A stretch of DNA of 64,000 nucleotides from Methanosphaerula palustris E1-9c (lineage in GTDB: Archaea; Halobacteriota; Methanomicrobia; Methanomicrobiales; Methanospirillaceae): contig NC_011832.1 of the NCBI RefSeq assembly GCF_000021965.1, forward strand, positions 682,001 through 746,000, in the 5' to 3' direction. Positions 9,235 to 17,986 of this stretch are shown here, in pieces. Under the pieces are notes generated by a model. It had not been told where the DNA came from. It saw nothing but the letters and a program-made list of their open reading frames with translations, and made no database searches. The position numbers were made by a program, and so were the translations under genes. How positions within the stretch are numbered: the stretch's first letter is position 1; each line of letters opens with the position of its first letter.

Positions 9235-10350
9235 ATGAATCCTGTCGCAGGTTCTGGCCCAGAGGAAGATGCCAAGACAGCCGGAGGCTATCGAGATCTG
9301 TTCGATGGGACGATCACTGAAACTCTCAACCAGGCGCTGCGGATCATTCGGGATGACCCAACCCTCTTGATCGCCGGCACCAACCTGTTCCGATATCAGA
9401 AAAAAGGTGCGCTCCTCCGCAGAAAGAACGAGAGAAAAGGGCTTCTTGTTCCACCAGTGATGATCGTGAGTGTCACCTCGCGATGTAATCTGACCTGTGC
9501 AGGCTGCTATATGAGACAACGGCAGAATTCGGCTGTACCGGAGATGACCCCTGAGGTCCTCCGATCGGTTGTCTTTGAGGCGGCGGATCTTGGCGTATCG
9601 GTCATCGTCCTCGCCGGTGGGGAGCCGCTGATGCGAAGAGCAGAGATCGTCGATCTCGCCCGATCGTTGCCGCAGATCCTCTTCCCGGTCTTCACTAATG
9701 GTCTACTGATCGAGGAAGAGACGGCTGCTTCGCTGGCAGCCCAGAAAAACATCGTCCCGGTCATCAGTATCGAGGGCTTCCGCCAGGAGACGGACTGTCG
9801 ACGAGGTCCTGGGGTCTATGATCGTCTGCTCTCAACCTGCTCGATCCTGAAGTCCAGAAGAGGCTTCACCGGCTGTTCGGTCACCGTGACCAGCAGTACT
9901 ATCGATCAGGTACTTGATGAACGGTTCATCGAATTTTTGCTCGATGCAGGTATCAGAGCCTTTGTATTTGTCGAATATGTTCCGATCGAATCCGGCACCA
10001 GGAATCTTGTATTGACTCCTGATCAGCGGAAGAGACTGAACACTGCCATCCAGTTGTTTTCAGAAAAATATCCGGCACTCTTCATTGAATTCCCCGGCGA
10101 TGAGGATGTCTATGGGGGATGTCTTGCTGCAGGCAGAGGTTTTGTACATGTCAGCCCGTCCGGGGATCTCGAACCCTGCCCGGCATCCCCCTTTTCGGAT
10201 GCCAATCTTGCAACTGTTTCGCTAAAGGAAGGTCTGCGATCGAACTTTCTGCAGAAGATCCGTGAGAACCACTCCAGACTGATTGAGACCGATGGGGGCT
10301 GTGCTCTCTGGACAAATCAGGAATGGGTGAAGGGATTGATGGAGAAATAG
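9235..10350 (+). CDS. Radical SAM protein
   Basis: Radical S-adenosylmethionine enzyme (371 aa). The cluster motif CNLTCAGCY (CxxxCxxC) is at about residues 83-91, followed by the glycine-rich VIVLAGGEPLM. The C-terminal third has further cysteines (VYGGCLAAGRGFVHVSPSGDLEPCP and GGCALW), like the SPASM/twitch region of peptide- and cofactor-modifying enzymes such as PqqE, AlbA or AhbC/AhbD. An N-terminal extension of about 70 residues precedes the barrel. The substrate is unknown, and no precursor peptide gene is evident beside it. A TATA-like GCATATAAACA lies about 80 nt upstream of the ATG. Confidence 0.85.
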   Translation: MNPVAGSGPEEDAKTAGGYRDLFDGTITETLNQALRIIRDDPTLLIAGTNLFRYQKKGALLRRKNERKGLLVPPVMIVSVTSRCNLTCAGCYMRQRQNSAVPEMTPEVLRSVVFEAADLGVSVIVLAGGEPLMRRAEIVDLARSLPQILFPVFTNGLLIEEETAASLAAQKNIVPVISIEGFRQETDCRRGPGVYDRLLSTCSILKSRRGFTGCSVTVTSSTIDQVLDERFIEFLLDAGIRAFVFVEYVPIESGTRNLVLTPDQRKRLNTAIQLFSEKYPALFIEFPGDEDVYGGCLAAGRGFVHVSPSGDLEPCPASPFSDANLATVSLKEGLRSNFLQKIRENHSRLIETDGGCALWTNQEWVKGLMEK

Positions 10351-10418
10351 GGAAAACAGTTCTCTGGTGTTCGGTCCCCAAAGGAAAAAAAGGTTTTTTT
10401 AGAGATGAGTGGAAGAGT

Positions 10419-12410
10419 TTACCGGATCGGTGTCCCCGGCTCGACCGCCTGGTTGGGGGTCAGCAGGGCTGCATTATCGCCGGCCGCCAGGATCATACCC
10501 CTGCTCTCGACGCCGAAGATCGTGACTGGTTGCAGGTTTGCTATCACAACGACACTGGACCCGACCAGGTGCTCGGGATCGTAGAACTTGGCGATCCCGC
10601 TGACGATCTGCCGTCTCTCTGATCCGAGGTCCACGATCAACTTCAGCAGTTTTGAGGATTTTGGGATCTTCTCTGCCGATATGACCGTCCCGACAATCAA
10701 TTTCATCTTTCCAAACTCATCGATGGAGATCAGTTCCTCGGTGGGTTGACCTCGCTTCTCTGCTTCTTCCACTCTCATCATCAGTGTCTTCTCCAGTGTC
10801 GCCACCTCTTTCTCCTCCATCCGTGCGAAGAGGGTGGTGGGGGGGGCGAGTTCGCCGGCTGTCAGAGGCTCTGTTGCCTCGGATGTTCGGTGGTCCCGGA
10901 CCTGGTCCGTCTCTCCCAGCATCATCCAGATCTTCGACGCCGTCTCGGGCATCGTCGGGTCGATCAGCAGGGCCAGGGCCCTGACCAGTTGCAGACAGTT
11001 CCGGATCACCTGAACCGCGGCCGGCCGATCGGTCTTGATCAGTTTCCAGGGGGCCGCGGTCTGAATGTAGTTGTTACCGAAGGCCGCGAGAGTCATCACG
11101 GCGTCGACGGCGTTCTTGAACTCGAATGCATCCATGGCAGTGTCGACTGCCGCGATCGTTTCGTCGATCCGCTGCAGGATCTCCTGGTCTGCGTCCAGGT
11201 CGGGGATCCCGATCCCCTGGGCATGCGCAAAGTGCAGGGTCCGGTGGACGAAGTTTCCGAAGGTGTTCACCAGTTCGTTGTTGACCCGATCGGCGAAGGC
11301 CTGCCACGAGAAGTTCAGTTCCTTGGTGTGGCTGGTGTAGGCGAGCAGGTAATACCGGAGGTAATCGGCCGGCAGACCGAGGTCCAGGTAGTCATCGTTG
11401 GTCCAGACCACGTATCCCCGTGACTTGGAGAACTTGTGGTCGTCGATCTTCAGCATCCCGCTCGCCACGATTGCAGATGGCACGCCATATCCGGCACCCT
11501 TCAGCAGGGCCGGCCAGAAGATGCAGTGGTGATAGGTGATGTCGCCGCCGATGAAGTGGGTGATCTCCCCGTCTCCACACCAGAACTCGCGCCAGTCGCG
11601 CCCATGGGCGGCCGCCCACTCCTCGGTGAAGGCGATGTACCCGACCGGGGCGTCCACCCAGACGTAGACGACGAGGTCGTCCCGTCCAGGGAACTTGACA
11701 CCCCAGTCCAGCGTTCTGGTGATGCACCAGTCATGCAGGTCGTCATTGACCCAGCCCAGTGCGTAGTTTTTTGCGTTGTCGGTACCCCTGACCCCTTTCA
11801 GAAACGTGCCCAGGAACTCTTTAAACGCGCTCAGTTTAAAGAAAAAATGCTCCTGACTCCGCAGTTCTGCTCTGGTCCCGCAGACCTTGCAGACCGGGTC
11901 TCTGATCTCACCCGGTTCGAGGTGCTTGCCGCACCCCTGGTCGCACTCGTCGCCGCGTGCTACAGCCCCGCAGTGCGGACAGATCCCCTCCACATACCGG
12001 TCCGGGAGGAACCTGCTGCAGGTGGTACAGTAACTCTGGCTGACCGTCGCCGAGTAGATGTATCCCTTATCGATCAGTCTCTGCATCATCTCCCTGGTCC
12101 GGTGATGGTTCGCCTTGCCATCGGTCATTCCGAACCGGTCGAATCGGATTCCCATCTTGATGAACGTCTCTTCAAAGTGATGATGATACTTCAGGGAGAG
12201 CTCCTTTGGTGTGACCCCCTGCTCTTCGGCACTGACGACGATCGGAGTGCCGTGGTTGTCTGAACCGCAGACAAAGACCACCTCTTCTCCACGGTGGCGG
12301 AGGTACCGGACATACATATCCCCGGGCACATAGGTCCGGAGGTGGCCCAGGTGGCAGGGTCCGTTGGTGTACGGCAGTCCACAGGTCACCAGTATGGGTC
12401 CTTTACTCAT
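10419..12410 (-). CDS. metG: Methionyl-tRNA synthetase with C-terminal tRNA-binding domain
   Basis: Charges tRNA-Met, including the initiator. The protein has 663 residues. The HIGH-like motif is in TNGPCHLGHLRTYVPGD (about 14-30). A four-knuckle zinc region follows (CTTCSRFLPDRYVEGICPHCG and CDQGCGKHL...CKVCG, about 125-180). The KMSKS equivalent is DDHKFSKSRGY near residue 335. The last 110 residues form an EMAP-II/OB-fold tRNA-binding domain (IVGTVISAEKIPKSSKLLKL...GIAKFYDPEHLVG), fused here and separate in some archaea. The start is divergent from the 12452 gene. A TATA-like box on the minus strand lies about 26 nt before the ATG, so the mRNA is probably leaderless. Confidence 0.97.
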   Translation of the reverse strand: MSKGPILVTCGLPYTNGPCHLGHLRTYVPGDMYVRYLRHRGEEVVFVCGSDNHGTPIVVSAEEQGVTPKELSLKYHHHFEETFIKMGIRFDRFGMTDGKANHHRTREMMQRLIDKGYIYSATVSQSYCTTCSRFLPDRYVEGICPHCGAVARGDECDQGCGKHLEPGEIRDPVCKVCGTRAELRSQEHFFFKLSAFKEFLGTFLKGVRGTDNAKNYALGWVNDDLHDWCITRTLDWGVKFPGRDDLVVYVWVDAPVGYIAFTEEWAAAHGRDWREFWCGDGEITHFIGGDITYHHCIFWPALLKGAGYGVPSAIVASGMLKIDDHKFSKSRGYVVWTNDDYLDLGLPADYLRYYLLAYTSHTKELNFSWQAFADRVNNELVNTFGNFVHRTLHFAHAQGIGIPDLDADQEILQRIDETIAAVDTAMDAFEFKNAVDAVMTLAAFGNNYIQTAAPWKLIKTDRPAAVQVIRNCLQLVRALALLIDPTMPETASKIWMMLGETDQVRDHRTSEATEPLTAGELAPPTTLFARMEEKEVATLEKTLMMRVEEAEKRGQPTEELISIDEFGKMKLIVGTVISAEKIPKSSKLLKLIVDLGSERRQIVSGIAKFYDPEHLVGSSVVVIANLQPVTIFGVESRGMILAAGDNAALLTPNQAVEPGTPIR

Positions 12411-12451
12411 GATACACTATTAGTGGATGATGGCATAAATAGGTACAATAT

Positions 12452-13273
12452 ATGGCAGGAATGGTGCGAATACAGACGAGATCGCTGGGTTCTGAGGTGG
12501 AGACCCCTGACCTTGCCACGCTCTCGACCTGGGTGTCAGAGCGGCCGGTCGGGAGGGAGGCTGATCTGATCACCTATAAACTCGAATCCTCGTTGCGGCC
12601 TCAGATCCTGGCCGGGATCGATCACCCCTCGGCAGGTGGCCGTTTTTATGCAGAACGGGTCCTCTCTTCGTTAAAAGGAATCACCGACAGGGTGGTTCAG
12701 GAGGAGGTGTACGCGGATCCTGCAGAGGTCCGCATGGATGCAACCATCATCACCGGGTTGTACCGGGGTGGCTGGTGCGCCCTTCCCGGTTTATCTGAAT
12801 TGGGACTGACCGATCCCGACCACTGCTACCGGGACGATGATGAGTTCGTGGAAGCACTGACCGGGGTCTACCGGGAACTGATGCGGGCGATGCGGGACGC
12901 CGGGGTGGGCGGTCACTTGGTTCACTGCGGCAGAGATCTGACCGAGTCCGAGGCTGACGGCCTGGCCGGGGGAAAGACCCTCCTCTTCATCGAACACCCC
13001 GACCCTGCAGCCCTCCGCCTCCTCCTCGAACACCAGCCTGTGATCGCGATCCCGCCTGCAGATCTGCCGGTTCTGGTCGATCTGATGGAGGAGTTTACAG
13101 TACGTCAGGTGATCCTGATAGACCCATCATCTGCCGACCTGACCCGTGCCCTCGGGGAGATGGATGCCGACCACCTGGCATCGGGCGGGTACTGCAGCAG
13201 CGGGGACTGCGAAGGCTACTGGAAGGAACGGATTGCGCAGTCTACTGTCCCTGCCCATCCCCGACCGTCCTGA
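12452..13273 (+). CDS. Conserved hypothetical protein
   Basis: A 273-residue soluble protein that I do not recognise. It has no signal peptide or membrane segment. The alternating hydrophobic strands and helices in residues 140-250 (GGHLVHCGRDL, KTLLFIEHPD, QVILIDPSSADL) look like a Rossmann- or TIM-type alpha/beta fold. The C-terminal ASGGYCSSGDCEGYW has two cysteines seven residues apart. The early stretch LRPQILAGIDHPSAGGRFYAERVL may be a binding loop. It starts 41 bp from divergent metG, with room only for back-to-back leaderless promoters. Its 3' end overlaps the end of the HEAT-repeat gene on the other strand by about 32 bp. Confidence 0.75.
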   Translation: MAGMVRIQTRSLGSEVETPDLATLSTWVSERPVGREADLITYKLESSLRPQILAGIDHPSAGGRFYAERVLSSLKGITDRVVQEEVYADPAEVRMDATIITGLYRGGWCALPGLSELGLTDPDHCYRDDDEFVEALTGVYRELMRAMRDAGVGGHLVHCGRDLTESEADGLAGGKTLLFIEHPDPAALRLLLEHQPVIAIPPADLPVLVDLMEEFTVRQVILIDPSSADLTRALGEMDADHLASGGYCSSGDCEGYWKERIAQSTVPAHPRPS

Positions 13274-13868
13274 TCGCCCCGGCGATCGCGGTTTTGACAG
13301 CTGGGTCGGTCTCCCTCTCTGCTGCTCGGTGCAGTGCCGTTCTGGCCTGTTCGTCCCCTCTTCCAACCGCCCCAAGTGCGGTTGCTGCGGACCGCCTGAC
13401 AAACTCGTTGTTGTCGGAGAGGGCATGGATCAATGAACTGATCTCTTCTGGCCCTCCGATTCTGCCGAGCCCCTTTGCTGCCATGTATCGAACATGATCC
13501 TTTTCATCAGAGAGCAGGTGAACCAGTGGCCTGACAGCCCGTGGATCTCCGATCAATCCCAGTGCCTCAACTGCCCTGTACCGGATCACCCAGTGATGGT
13601 CGGAGAGAAGGTCCAGCAACGGATCGACCGCCGGGGTACCGAGGTTTACAAGCGCCTGCATGGCCAGGTTCCGAACCCCCTTCTCGGGATCGTGCAGGGC
13701 TTGAAGCAGGTTCGGCAACGCCCGCTCTTCCCCAGTTCCTCCGAGCAGGTGGGCTGCGTACTGCCGGATATGAGGGTCAGGGCTGTTCTCCAGGGACCCG
13801 GCCAATCCAAGATAACCATCCTGTATCAGTTTCTCTTCATCAATGTTTCTCTTCTGCGGGTCGGTCAT
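13242..13868 (-). CDS. HEAT-repeat (PBS lyase-like) protein
   Basis: Protein of about 208 residues made almost wholly of HEAT-like helical repeats of about 31 residues: PDPHIRQYAAHLLGGTGEE, PEKGVRNLAMQALVNLG, HHWVIRYRAVEALGLIGD, EKDHVRYMAAKGLGRIG and NNEFVRRSAATALGAVG. Such proteins are scaffolds for protein-protein contacts; the partner is unknown. The lyase-like name reflects repeat similarity only. I placed the start at 13868 (MTDPQKRN) because a strong GGGGGAG ribosome site lies 6 nt upstream. The in-frame ATG at 13901 has none. Confidence 0.88.
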   Translation of the reverse strand: MTDPQKRNIDEEKLIQDGYLGLAGSLENSPDPHIRQYAAHLLGGTGEERALPNLLQALHDPEKGVRNLAMQALVNLGTPAVDPLLDLLSDHHWVIRYRAVEALGLIGDPRAVRPLVHLLSDEKDHVRYMAAKGLGRIGGPEEISSLIHALSDNNEFVRRSAATALGAVGRGDEQARTALHRAAERETDPAVKTAIAGAIRTVGDGQGQ

Positions 13869-13973
13869 TGTCGACTCCCCCTGGTGGTGGGAGAGTTCCA
13901 TCTGACGTGTACATGCATACTACAGATCTGGAGGTGAGCAGGAAAAAGGGATCTGTTCAACGAATTCGTTCAA

Positions 13974-14237
13974 CTAATGTTGACATTCAATCTCTTTGAG
14001 CGTCCTATCTGCCAGTTCCTTCATGCGTGCGGAGATCCTGCCTGATGCGGAGAACTCAACGAACTTCATCGCATTGGCCAGTTCGGAGCCGAGGACAAAA
14101 ATAGCATATTTGTGTTCCAGTTTACTCCTCTGCACATGTTTCGGTGTTATTTTCAGGGCATAATACTGGGTGAACATCAGTTCAGGGCTATTCTCTTCAA
14201 AATAGTTCTTGATCTCAGTGAGCATTTGATGGAGCAT
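13974..14237 (-). CDS. UPF0058 family protein
   Basis: An 87-residue, mostly helical euryarchaeal protein of the UPF0058 family. The diagnostic run is KHVQRSKLEHKYAIFVLG, followed by ELANAM and a helical end with RMKELADRTLKEIECQH. The terminal Cys-x-His and the central His residues could bind metal, but the function is unknown. It lies between the HEAT-repeat gene and dnaG, all on the minus strand. An AT-rich stretch (TTTTATTATATATAC, plus-strand view 14287-14305) upstream probably contains its promoter. Confidence 0.85.
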   Translation of the reverse strand: MLHQMLTEIKNYFEENSPELMFTQYYALKITPKHVQRSKLEHKYAIFVLGSELANAMKFVEFSASGRISARMKELADRTLKEIECQH

Positions 14238-14316
14238 GATTAGTTCGTCCTTGTGAATAGTCCCACCTCTTCAGAACAAAATAGTAAGTTTTATTATATA
14301 TACCTGTTCCGCCTGC

Positions 14317-15570
14317 TCACTGGGCGATTTTCATCAGTCGAATCGAGAGCGGACGTTTGATAATTCCATTAAAATCGCGTGCAGCAACGAATTCAACCCC
14401 TTTTCCCACCAGGCGGTCGAGCAGTTTCTGATCCACTACCCGATCGATTACCAGGCCGGACACCTCGGTGGTCATCTGATCGATAGCCATTTCGACATCG
14501 TCAGCTCTGGTCTCGTTCAGGATTGTAAACTCGGGTGAGAGAAATCGTGCGATCAGGTGCCCGCTTACCCGCTCCATGTGATCATGCAGGGTAACTGGAG
14601 GAGCTGGCTCTGATATAGGTTCAAAAGAGGTGGGTGTGGATTCGTTTTCATTCTCCACATTCTCCTTCTTTATTGAGTTCTGCTCGCTAGCCCCGGGCTT
14701 TTGAGGTCGGAGATCCTGTGTCCGCTTCTCCCCCGGCACATCCCCGTAGAACTGATCCCTGACATACTCCACTGGGACCTTGTTCCGAAGGGCTTTGATG
14801 ATCTCTTTACGCGCCATATCCTCGACGCTCTTTCCCCGTGGGGAGAAGGCGACGTAGTCGATGTCTGCGACCTGGAGCAGTTCCCGGAGGATCAATTCTC
14901 CGCCCCGATCCCCGTCGAGGAAAGCCGTCGCGGTCTTCTTATCGGCGAGGTCGACGATCTGAGCGGGGACGTTGGTCCCTTCGACGGCGACCGCATTCTT
15001 GATTCCATACTTGAGCAGGTTGATCACATCAGCCCTGCCTTCGACGATGATGATGGCGTCGGAGTCCATCACATTCGGCCCTGCAGGGATCTTCTCATCC
15101 CCGAGTGAACCGATCTTCTCGACTCTGATCGCCTCCCGCACCTCATCGAGCAGTTCATAACTGTCGATGCTGCCGTCCTCGAAGTGATCGAGCAGCAGTT
15201 CTTTGGCACGATCGACAATCTTTCTCCGCTTGGTGACCCGGATGTCTTCGATCCCCTCAACCACCACATGGGCGACACAGGGACCGACCCGGTCGATTGT
15301 CTCAAGTGAAGCAGCCAGTATCGCGGTTTCAGCACGATCAAGGGAGGAGGAGATCAGAATGTCTCCTTTCGTCTCCCCCCTTTTGCTGCTGATCTGGACA
15401 TCAATCCTTCCAACCCGTCCCGTTCTCTGAAGATCACGCAGATCGAGGTCTTCGCCGAGCAACCCTTCAGTCTGGCCAAATATGGCCCCAACTACATCGG
15501 GTTTCTCGACCACCCCCTCTGCCTGAAGATTAAGGTGAATAAGGTACTTGGTAGTATCTGGTGAATACAA
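14317..15570 (-). CDS. dnaG: Archaeal DnaG-type primase
   Basis: Archaeal DnaG homologue (417 aa), an exosome-associated protein with primase activity reported in some archaea. The N-terminal domain begins [38 protein letters not shown]. The TOPRIM domain spans about 165-250, with catalytic Glu in [10 protein letters not shown] and the DGDRGGELI acidic motif. A Gln/Glu/Asn-rich linker and a C-terminal [15 protein letters not shown]...[10 protein letters not shown] region follow. The start codon is TTG with a GGGGGTG ribosome site 7 nt upstream; no in-frame ATG fits better. A TATA-like TTATAAATATT lies about 65 nt upstream. Confidence 0.95.
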   Translation of the reverse strand: MYSPDTTKYLIHLNLQAEGVVEKPDVVGAIFGQTEGLLGEDLDLRDLQRTGRVGRIDVQISSKRGETKGDILISSSLDRAETAILAASLETIDRVGPCVAHVVVEGIEDIRVTKRRKIVDRAKELLLDHFEDGSIDSYELLDEVREAIRVEKIGSLGDEKIPAGPNVMDSDAIIIVEGRADVINLLKYGIKNAVAVEGTNVPAQIVDLADKKTATAFLDGDRGGELILRELLQVADIDYVAFSPRGKSVEDMARKEIIKALRNKVPVEYVRDQFYGDVPGEKRTQDLRPQKPGASEQNSIKKENVENENESTPTSFEPISEPAPPVTLHDHMERVSGHLIARFLSPEFTILNETRADDVEMAIDQMTTEVSGLVIDRVVDQKLLDRLVGKGVEFVAARDFNGIIKRPLSIRLMKIAQ

Positions 15571-15900
15571 GGCATAACACCCCCATGCATCTTGCTTTTG
15601 AATAATCGCTTGATCATAGGTACACTAATATTTATAATGTGACATTACTTAAAGGAGACACCTGTGCAAGGAAATTGAGGATCTATGCGGATCAACGGGC
15701 AATTTACGCCCTTTTGAAAAACGGCAGATCTGCCCCCGATCCCTCAGTTTTCCCCCAGAGGTTGGGGGTGTCGGTCTCTCCATCTCGGTGGTTTTTTTGC
15801 GGGATCGCCCGGGTTGTGATCCGCGCTTGTTTATGATCATATTACCTTCAGATCAGCTCTGACGTCAGCATGGCCCGGCATAGATCTCTGCACTCCCCTT
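15571..15900. other. Intergenic stretch upstream of dnaG
   Basis: About 330 bases between the dnaG start and the duplicated promoter of the first Thr-rich membrane gene. The dnaG promoter (TATA-like at about 15626-15640, minus strand) is at its left end. A 65-codon frame at 15639-15836 has neither a ribosome site nor protein-like composition, and I do not accept it. I see nothing else supportable. Confidence 0.5.
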
Positions 15901-15945
15901 GTCGCTGGGAGTATTTATATCTGGATGGACGATAGAGTACATTTC
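15901..15945 (+). promoter_or_regulatory. Promoter of Thr-rich membrane protein A
   Basis: TATA box TTTATAT at 15914-15920 inside a block (TCGCTGGGAG...TATATCTGG...GATAGAGTAC) that recurs almost unchanged at 17846-17884 before the paralogue. By archaeal spacing the transcript would start near 15943, about 100 nt before the start codon. The block belongs to the tandem duplication. Confidence 0.65.
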
Positions 15946-16037
15946 AGGTAATATCTCTGTTTAGATCAAGACAGATCACGAGGATATTCTGTGTCTGTCC
16001 GAGTGGAATTCAGTTCTGAATCCTGGATTTAAATGGT

Positions 16038-17429
16038 ATGGAGACAATGATGAAATTTCAAACAATTATGGTGATTCTGGTATTTCTCCTGATCGGGGTT
16101 GCATCAGGGTCACTGCTGGTGACAGTATCTGCGGCAGCTCCCCTCTCTTTGTATGCGCAAGCCGAGAACTCAACCACCGTCCCTACATTCATCGAAGGCC
16201 TGACGACGGTGCCGACAGTGCCTGTGACATCTTTGACTGCGACAGCCTCGCTGACTGCAACGGCCTCATTGACCACACTTACGACGGCCCCGACGACATC
16301 TGCAGTTACCACGTCTTCGACATTACCAACGACAACGGTAACCACCACAACCCAGACGACGGCCCCGACCACCACAGTCCAACCCACAACCCAGACGACT
16401 GTTCAGACCACTGCAACAACAGTGACAACCCAGACAACGACTCCGATCACTACCATCGTCTCGACTCCTATTACCACGGTGGTCACCCCAACGACGGTGC
16501 CGACCTCGTTCATTACGATTGTGACTTATCAGAGCCAGACTCTGCCGGTTTCGATCGTTCAGACCGTGAATCCGAACTACACCCCGACCACTTATCCGAT
16601 CGATACCGTGGTGTCCCGGACTCCTGATCTCGATGCAGGGATGCAACCATATGACGGTCCGATCCCCACTATCACCACGATTGCCCAGGCGGTGATATCG
16701 ACCAGTTCAAGCACGCTGGTGACCGTAGTACCGGTGAATACATCGGTTGGGGCCCCGGTTCAGTCTGTTGAACAGGTTGCAAACATCTCCAATGTAAGCC
16801 CGTACCAGACCTATACGCCGGTTCCAACCCCGAAGAACCCCCTGGGATCAAATCCTTTCAATCTTCTGCTCCTTGCAGTGCTTGTCATTGCAGGAGGGGG
16901 TGGCATCGCTCTCCTGAGCAGGTACTATCGTGGTCGGCAGGAGGAACCTGAAGAAGACGTCTCCGCAACCTCGGACCATGGTGCGAACCCAAAGACGGGG
17001 GAAAGCGCGGCTGCTGCAGGTTTTGTCTCTGCCGGGGGGCATACTACTCTCGATCAGATCGCAGATTATGATCCTGCGACCACCGAGGTCGACCACCTGA
17101 TGCAGATCTTGAATAATATGGTCAAACACTCGCAGAAATCCCTCAATAATCCATCGATCCGGCTTGATACCATGGTCCGCCTCTCTGGAATCCCGACTCT
17201 GCCGATTCCAGAAAGGGTCGCCCAGTGGGGTTCTGATCATGGATACGTAGTCGTTTCGAGGGATTTCCAGAATGAAGCGCTCCTCTTCCGACAGATTCAT
17301 GTACCGGGGGAACCAGATTTGGGAATCATGTATGTGGGGGACATTATGGCAGATAATGAGATTCAACCTGAACCTAAAGACCCCGACACATCGAGGGATC
17401 GTCTGGATGAATGGGAAGGGACACGATAA
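16038..17429 (+). CDS. Thr-rich single-pass surface protein A (duplicated)
   Basis: Cell-surface protein of 463 residues. A signal peptide (MKFQTIMVILVFLLIGVASG; the third ATG at 16050 best fits the GGAG ribosome site) is followed by a Thr/Pro/Val stalk of about 220 residues, probably O-glycosylated. A segment FNLLLLAVLVIAGGGGIALL (about 274-293) is the membrane anchor. The C-terminal region of about 165 residues is predicted to be cytoplasmic. Its conserved block (LDQIADYDPAT, SQKSLNNPSIRLD, IPERVAQWGSDHGYVVVSRDF, LFRQIHVPGEPDLGIMYVGD) matches the neighbour at 17978 closely, although the stalks have diverged. I recognise no named domain in the C-terminal part. A D12 methylase remnant follows. 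Confidence 0.85.
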   Translation: METMMKFQTIMVILVFLLIGVASGSLLVTVSAAAPLSLYAQAENSTTVPTFIEGLTTVPTVPVTSLTATASLTATASLTTLTTAPTTSAVTTSSTLPTTTVTTTTQTTAPTTTVQPTTQTTVQTTATTVTTQTTTPITTIVSTPITTVVTPTTVPTSFITIVTYQSQTLPVSIVQTVNPNYTPTTYPIDTVVSRTPDLDAGMQPYDGPIPTITTIAQAVISTSSSTLVTVVPVNTSVGAPVQSVEQVANISNVSPYQTYTPVPTPKNPLGSNPFNLLLLAVLVIAGGGGIALLSRYYRGRQEEPEEDVSATSDHGANPKTGESAAAAGFVSAGGHTTLDQIADYDPATTEVDHLMQILNNMVKHSQKSLNNPSIRLDTMVRLSGIPTLPIPERVAQWGSDHGYVVVSRDFQNEALLFRQIHVPGEPDLGIMYVGDIMADNEIQPEPKDPDTSRDRLDEWEGTR

Positions 17430-17477
17430 CCTATCTCTCATTTTTTGTAGGATCCCCGCCTTCTTGATGCACCGGTC

Positions 17478-17821
17478 CGATTGAGTAGACCGGATAGATA
17501 CGCTAAAGGGTCTGCGGTAATGCCGGCGGCGCGTTTTTTCCTGCGATGACCTTAAAGACCAGAAAATCAGGATCTGTTCATATGAGTCTGCCCGGTGAGA
17601 TCATGCTTCCCCCAGAGCCCTTCACCGGCGGTGATGCTGTTTTCTTTGTGATTACCTGGCAAAACACCTTCGAATGCTCTGCTCTCTTCGACATCAAAGA
17701 GGAGATTGTTCCTGTCACTGCTGTCTTCAAATATGATCGAGAGGAGCAGGTCGAGGTGCCTGGAGAGAGGAAGGTGATGTTCTCTGTCCCGGACAGACCC
17801 CGATCAGTCAAGGGATTTTAG
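17478..17821 (+). pseudogene. Remnant of a D12 class adenine DNA methylase
   Basis: Degraded copy of the methylase at 19621-20607. The readable frame (17546-17821) retains LPGEI, EPFTGGDAVFFVI (motif I, with GGD replacing GGG), FECSALFDIKEE and a VFKYDREEQVEV region. These line up in order with LPGEI, EPFVGGGAVFFAI, FECSDICDINEE and VVKRDVEALIEV of the intact gene. The FLKWAGGK start is missing, and everything after about 80 residues, including the DPPY catalytic motif, is gone. Nucleotide similarity to the region before the intact gene extends left to about 17478. It occupies the position behind protein A that the intact methylase holds behind protein B. Confidence 0.78.
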
Positions 17822-17845
17822 CATTGCTCTCTGCTCCCCAGAGAT

Positions 17846-17884
17846 CGCTGGGAGAATTTATATCTGGGTTGATGATAGAGTACT
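17846..17884 (+). promoter_or_regulatory. Promoter of Thr-rich membrane protein B
   Basis: TATA box TTTATAT at 17857-17863 in the second copy of the duplicated promoter block (compare 15901-15940). The sequence up to the start codon is less conserved, but the GGAGACAATGATGAAATTTC ribosome/start region is identical to that of gene A. Confidence 0.65.
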
Positions 17885-17986
17885 ATTCAGGTATTTTATC
17901 AGGTCAGCGGTGATACAGATCACAAGAGCGATCTTTGGATATGTTCATCAGGGTGGCTTTAGCCGGATTTCCCTGACTTGGATTTT

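Noticed and set aside
11436-12263. A 275-codon frame antisense to metG
   Set aside because: It overlaps the well-supported MetRS catalytic domain, has low-quality composition and no start signal.
15639-15836. A 65-codon frame upstream of the duplicated unit
   Set aside because: It has no ribosome site and is not repeated in the second copy of the duplication.
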